The translations under genes were made by a program, and so were the position numbers. A stretch of DNA of 64,000 bases from Rhabdophis nuchalis (taxonomy: Eukaryota > Chordata > Lepidosauria > Squamata > Natricidae): assembly GCA_039707465.1 (NCBI GenBank), contig CM077648.1, positions 17,357,619 through 17,421,618 on the forward strand, read 5' to 3'. Of the stretch, positions 62,809-64,000 are shown one piece after another (the first letter of the stretch is position 1; every line of letters starts with the position of its first letter). The notes below the pieces were generated by a model, which did no database searches, had not been told where the DNA came from, and saw only the letters and a program-made list of their open reading frames with translations.

Positions 62809-63328
62809 GAAGGAAATTGAAAAGAAATGTTGACACAAAATACAGAGATAGAAGAAATGTGTAATAGAGGTTGGATTTACCACTAAGAGGAAAGAGCAAA
62901 CTATCTCTGAGTTAGCTAGGTGGCAGCATTGGGAAACTAAGAGTCAAAATTATAAATCTTTCATGAATTTCTCAAGCAACTTCCCACAGGAAGGGTTGAT
63001 TCATCTACTACTCTGATCTGCTTCGGAGAATGAATGGAGATGCATCATCCTGTTGCTTTGAAATTTTTGAGCTAGCAATCACTGAATCACATATTGAAGG
63101 ATTAAAAGACTGTTCAATAGTCAGCTCTATTCACTTCATAGAAGCTTAACTAGATAAGTAAGTATAGGGTTGTGTAATAATAGTGCACTGTTCTTTTCAG
63201 TGGGATATGAGGAGACAGGAAAATATCTAAGATTCCAATTTTTCCGTAACAGTCATTGATTTTGCTAACATAATCGTACTCACAGGTTAAAAAAAAGTGT
63301 TTTCCACTGAAGAAGGTAGATTGGTATA
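62809..63328. other. unassigned stretch
   Basis: Nothing recognised. Confidence 0.45.
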
Positions 63329-63330
63329 TA

Positions 63331-63635
63331 CTGTATTTTTCAATGTATGCGACGCACCTTTTTCCCTTCAAAAAAGAGGGTGAAAGTCTTGGTGCATCTT
63401 ATACACTGAATACAGCAGTTTTGGCCTTCCAAAACCCCACCCCCTTCATCAAAATGGCCATGCATAGCCTTTAGGAGGCTTCCCGAGTACTCCTGGGGCT
63501 GGGGAGGGCAGAAACGAGTGAAAAATGGGCTGTTTTGGGAGGTCTGCAGAGTGCAAAAACTTTTTTTTTTACTTGCCTCTTCAAAGTCTTGGTGCATCTT
63601 ATACTCCAGTGTGTCTTATACTCTGAAAAATACGG
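63331..63635. mobile_element. mariner-type MITE with TA duplication
   Basis: TA on both sides (63329-63330, 63636-63637). Starts CTGTATTTTTCAATGTATGC and ends CTCTGAAAAATACGG. GTCTTGGTGCATCTTATAC occurs twice, near 63388 and 63586. The 63-85-codon frames inside are artefacts. Confidence 0.9.
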
Positions 63636-63914
63636 TAAATCTTTTGAAATCCATCTATCCACCTATCTGGGTAGCAAAAGACAAGCAACACCGAACTTAC
63701 CAGCAAAATAAAATAGGCTACGATAAACTCTCCAGAGCATTTGTATGCATCTCCGTCCACATATGAAGACTAAGTCATTAAGCCAAATGGTTTCTTTGCT
63801 TGATTCAATTGATTGGTGCTAGCTTTTATTTCAGCATGGAACCAATTAATTTATAATGGTTGTTTCTTCAACCTGTGATTTCATCTCTGGCCAGATACTT
63901 TAAATCGAGATTTT

Positions 63915-64000
63915 CTGAGAATTTATTTTATTTTATTTTAGGAAATTTATATTGCTGCCTACTTGCATATGGCGACTCAAGGCGGCTTACAGGAATATAA
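63915..64000 (-). mobile_element. L2-like LINE 3' tail, cut by window end
   Basis: ATTTTATTTTATTTTAGG tail, AAATTTATATTGCTGCCTAC, GGCGACTCAAGGCGGCTTAC: an inverse LINE 3' end with the usual TATA-GC-GCC-GAG-GGCGGCTTAC layout. Continues beyond the window. Confidence 0.7.

Overview
The window is vertebrate nuclear DNA, most likely from a squamate reptile and probably a snake. The evidence is the repeat set: Bov-B (RTE) LINE 3' ends, Sauria-type tRNA SINEs, CR1 and L2 LINE 3' ends, L1 3' ends, many hAT and mariner miniature elements, a Helitron-like family and long simple repeats (ATT, ATCT, GGATA, GGAT). No bacterial-type gene, operon, rRNA, true tRNA gene or CRISPR array is present. Almost every long open frame is either a decayed LINE reverse-transcriptase tail or an artefact of a simple repeat or CpG-rich repeat.

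Layout. 1-9 kb: hAT elements (one carrying a CpG-rich palindrome), two opposed L2 tails and a quiet AT-rich stretch. 9-24 kb: the densest repeat zone, with an LTR, an L1 split by a Helitron that is itself split by a perfect hairpin MITE, SINEs, CR1 and L2 copies, and a well-preserved 5'-truncated L1 with a 17-bp target duplication. 24-36 kb: an LTR split by an L2, a Helitron with clean ends, an L1-like 3' end with a polypurine tract and a 17-bp target duplication, a second LTR family, and a hAT MITE holding a solo LTR. 36-58 kb: lower repeat density, with four short splice-site-bounded open stretches on the + strand (36340-36407, 46555-46671, 51730-51775, 57736-57833) whose reading phases can be joined. 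They are the only candidates for a host gene here and I do not recognise the product. 58-64 kb: SINEs, Tigger-like fragments, Bov-B, and a near-perfect 47-bp-arm inverted repeat at 62028-62149.

The strongest evidence is structural: exact target-site duplications, terminal inverted repeats and interrupted homologous copies, which give a relative order of insertion at about ten places. LINE class names rest on the encoded C-terminal peptides recognised by eye. MITE superfamily names rest on duplication length and terminal motifs. No database search was possible. I saw no new defence-like or metabolic system; the most novel-looking items are the LTR family with a shared acidic reading frame, the CpG-island-like palindromic transposons, the large inverted repeat near 62 kb and the unassigned candidate exons.
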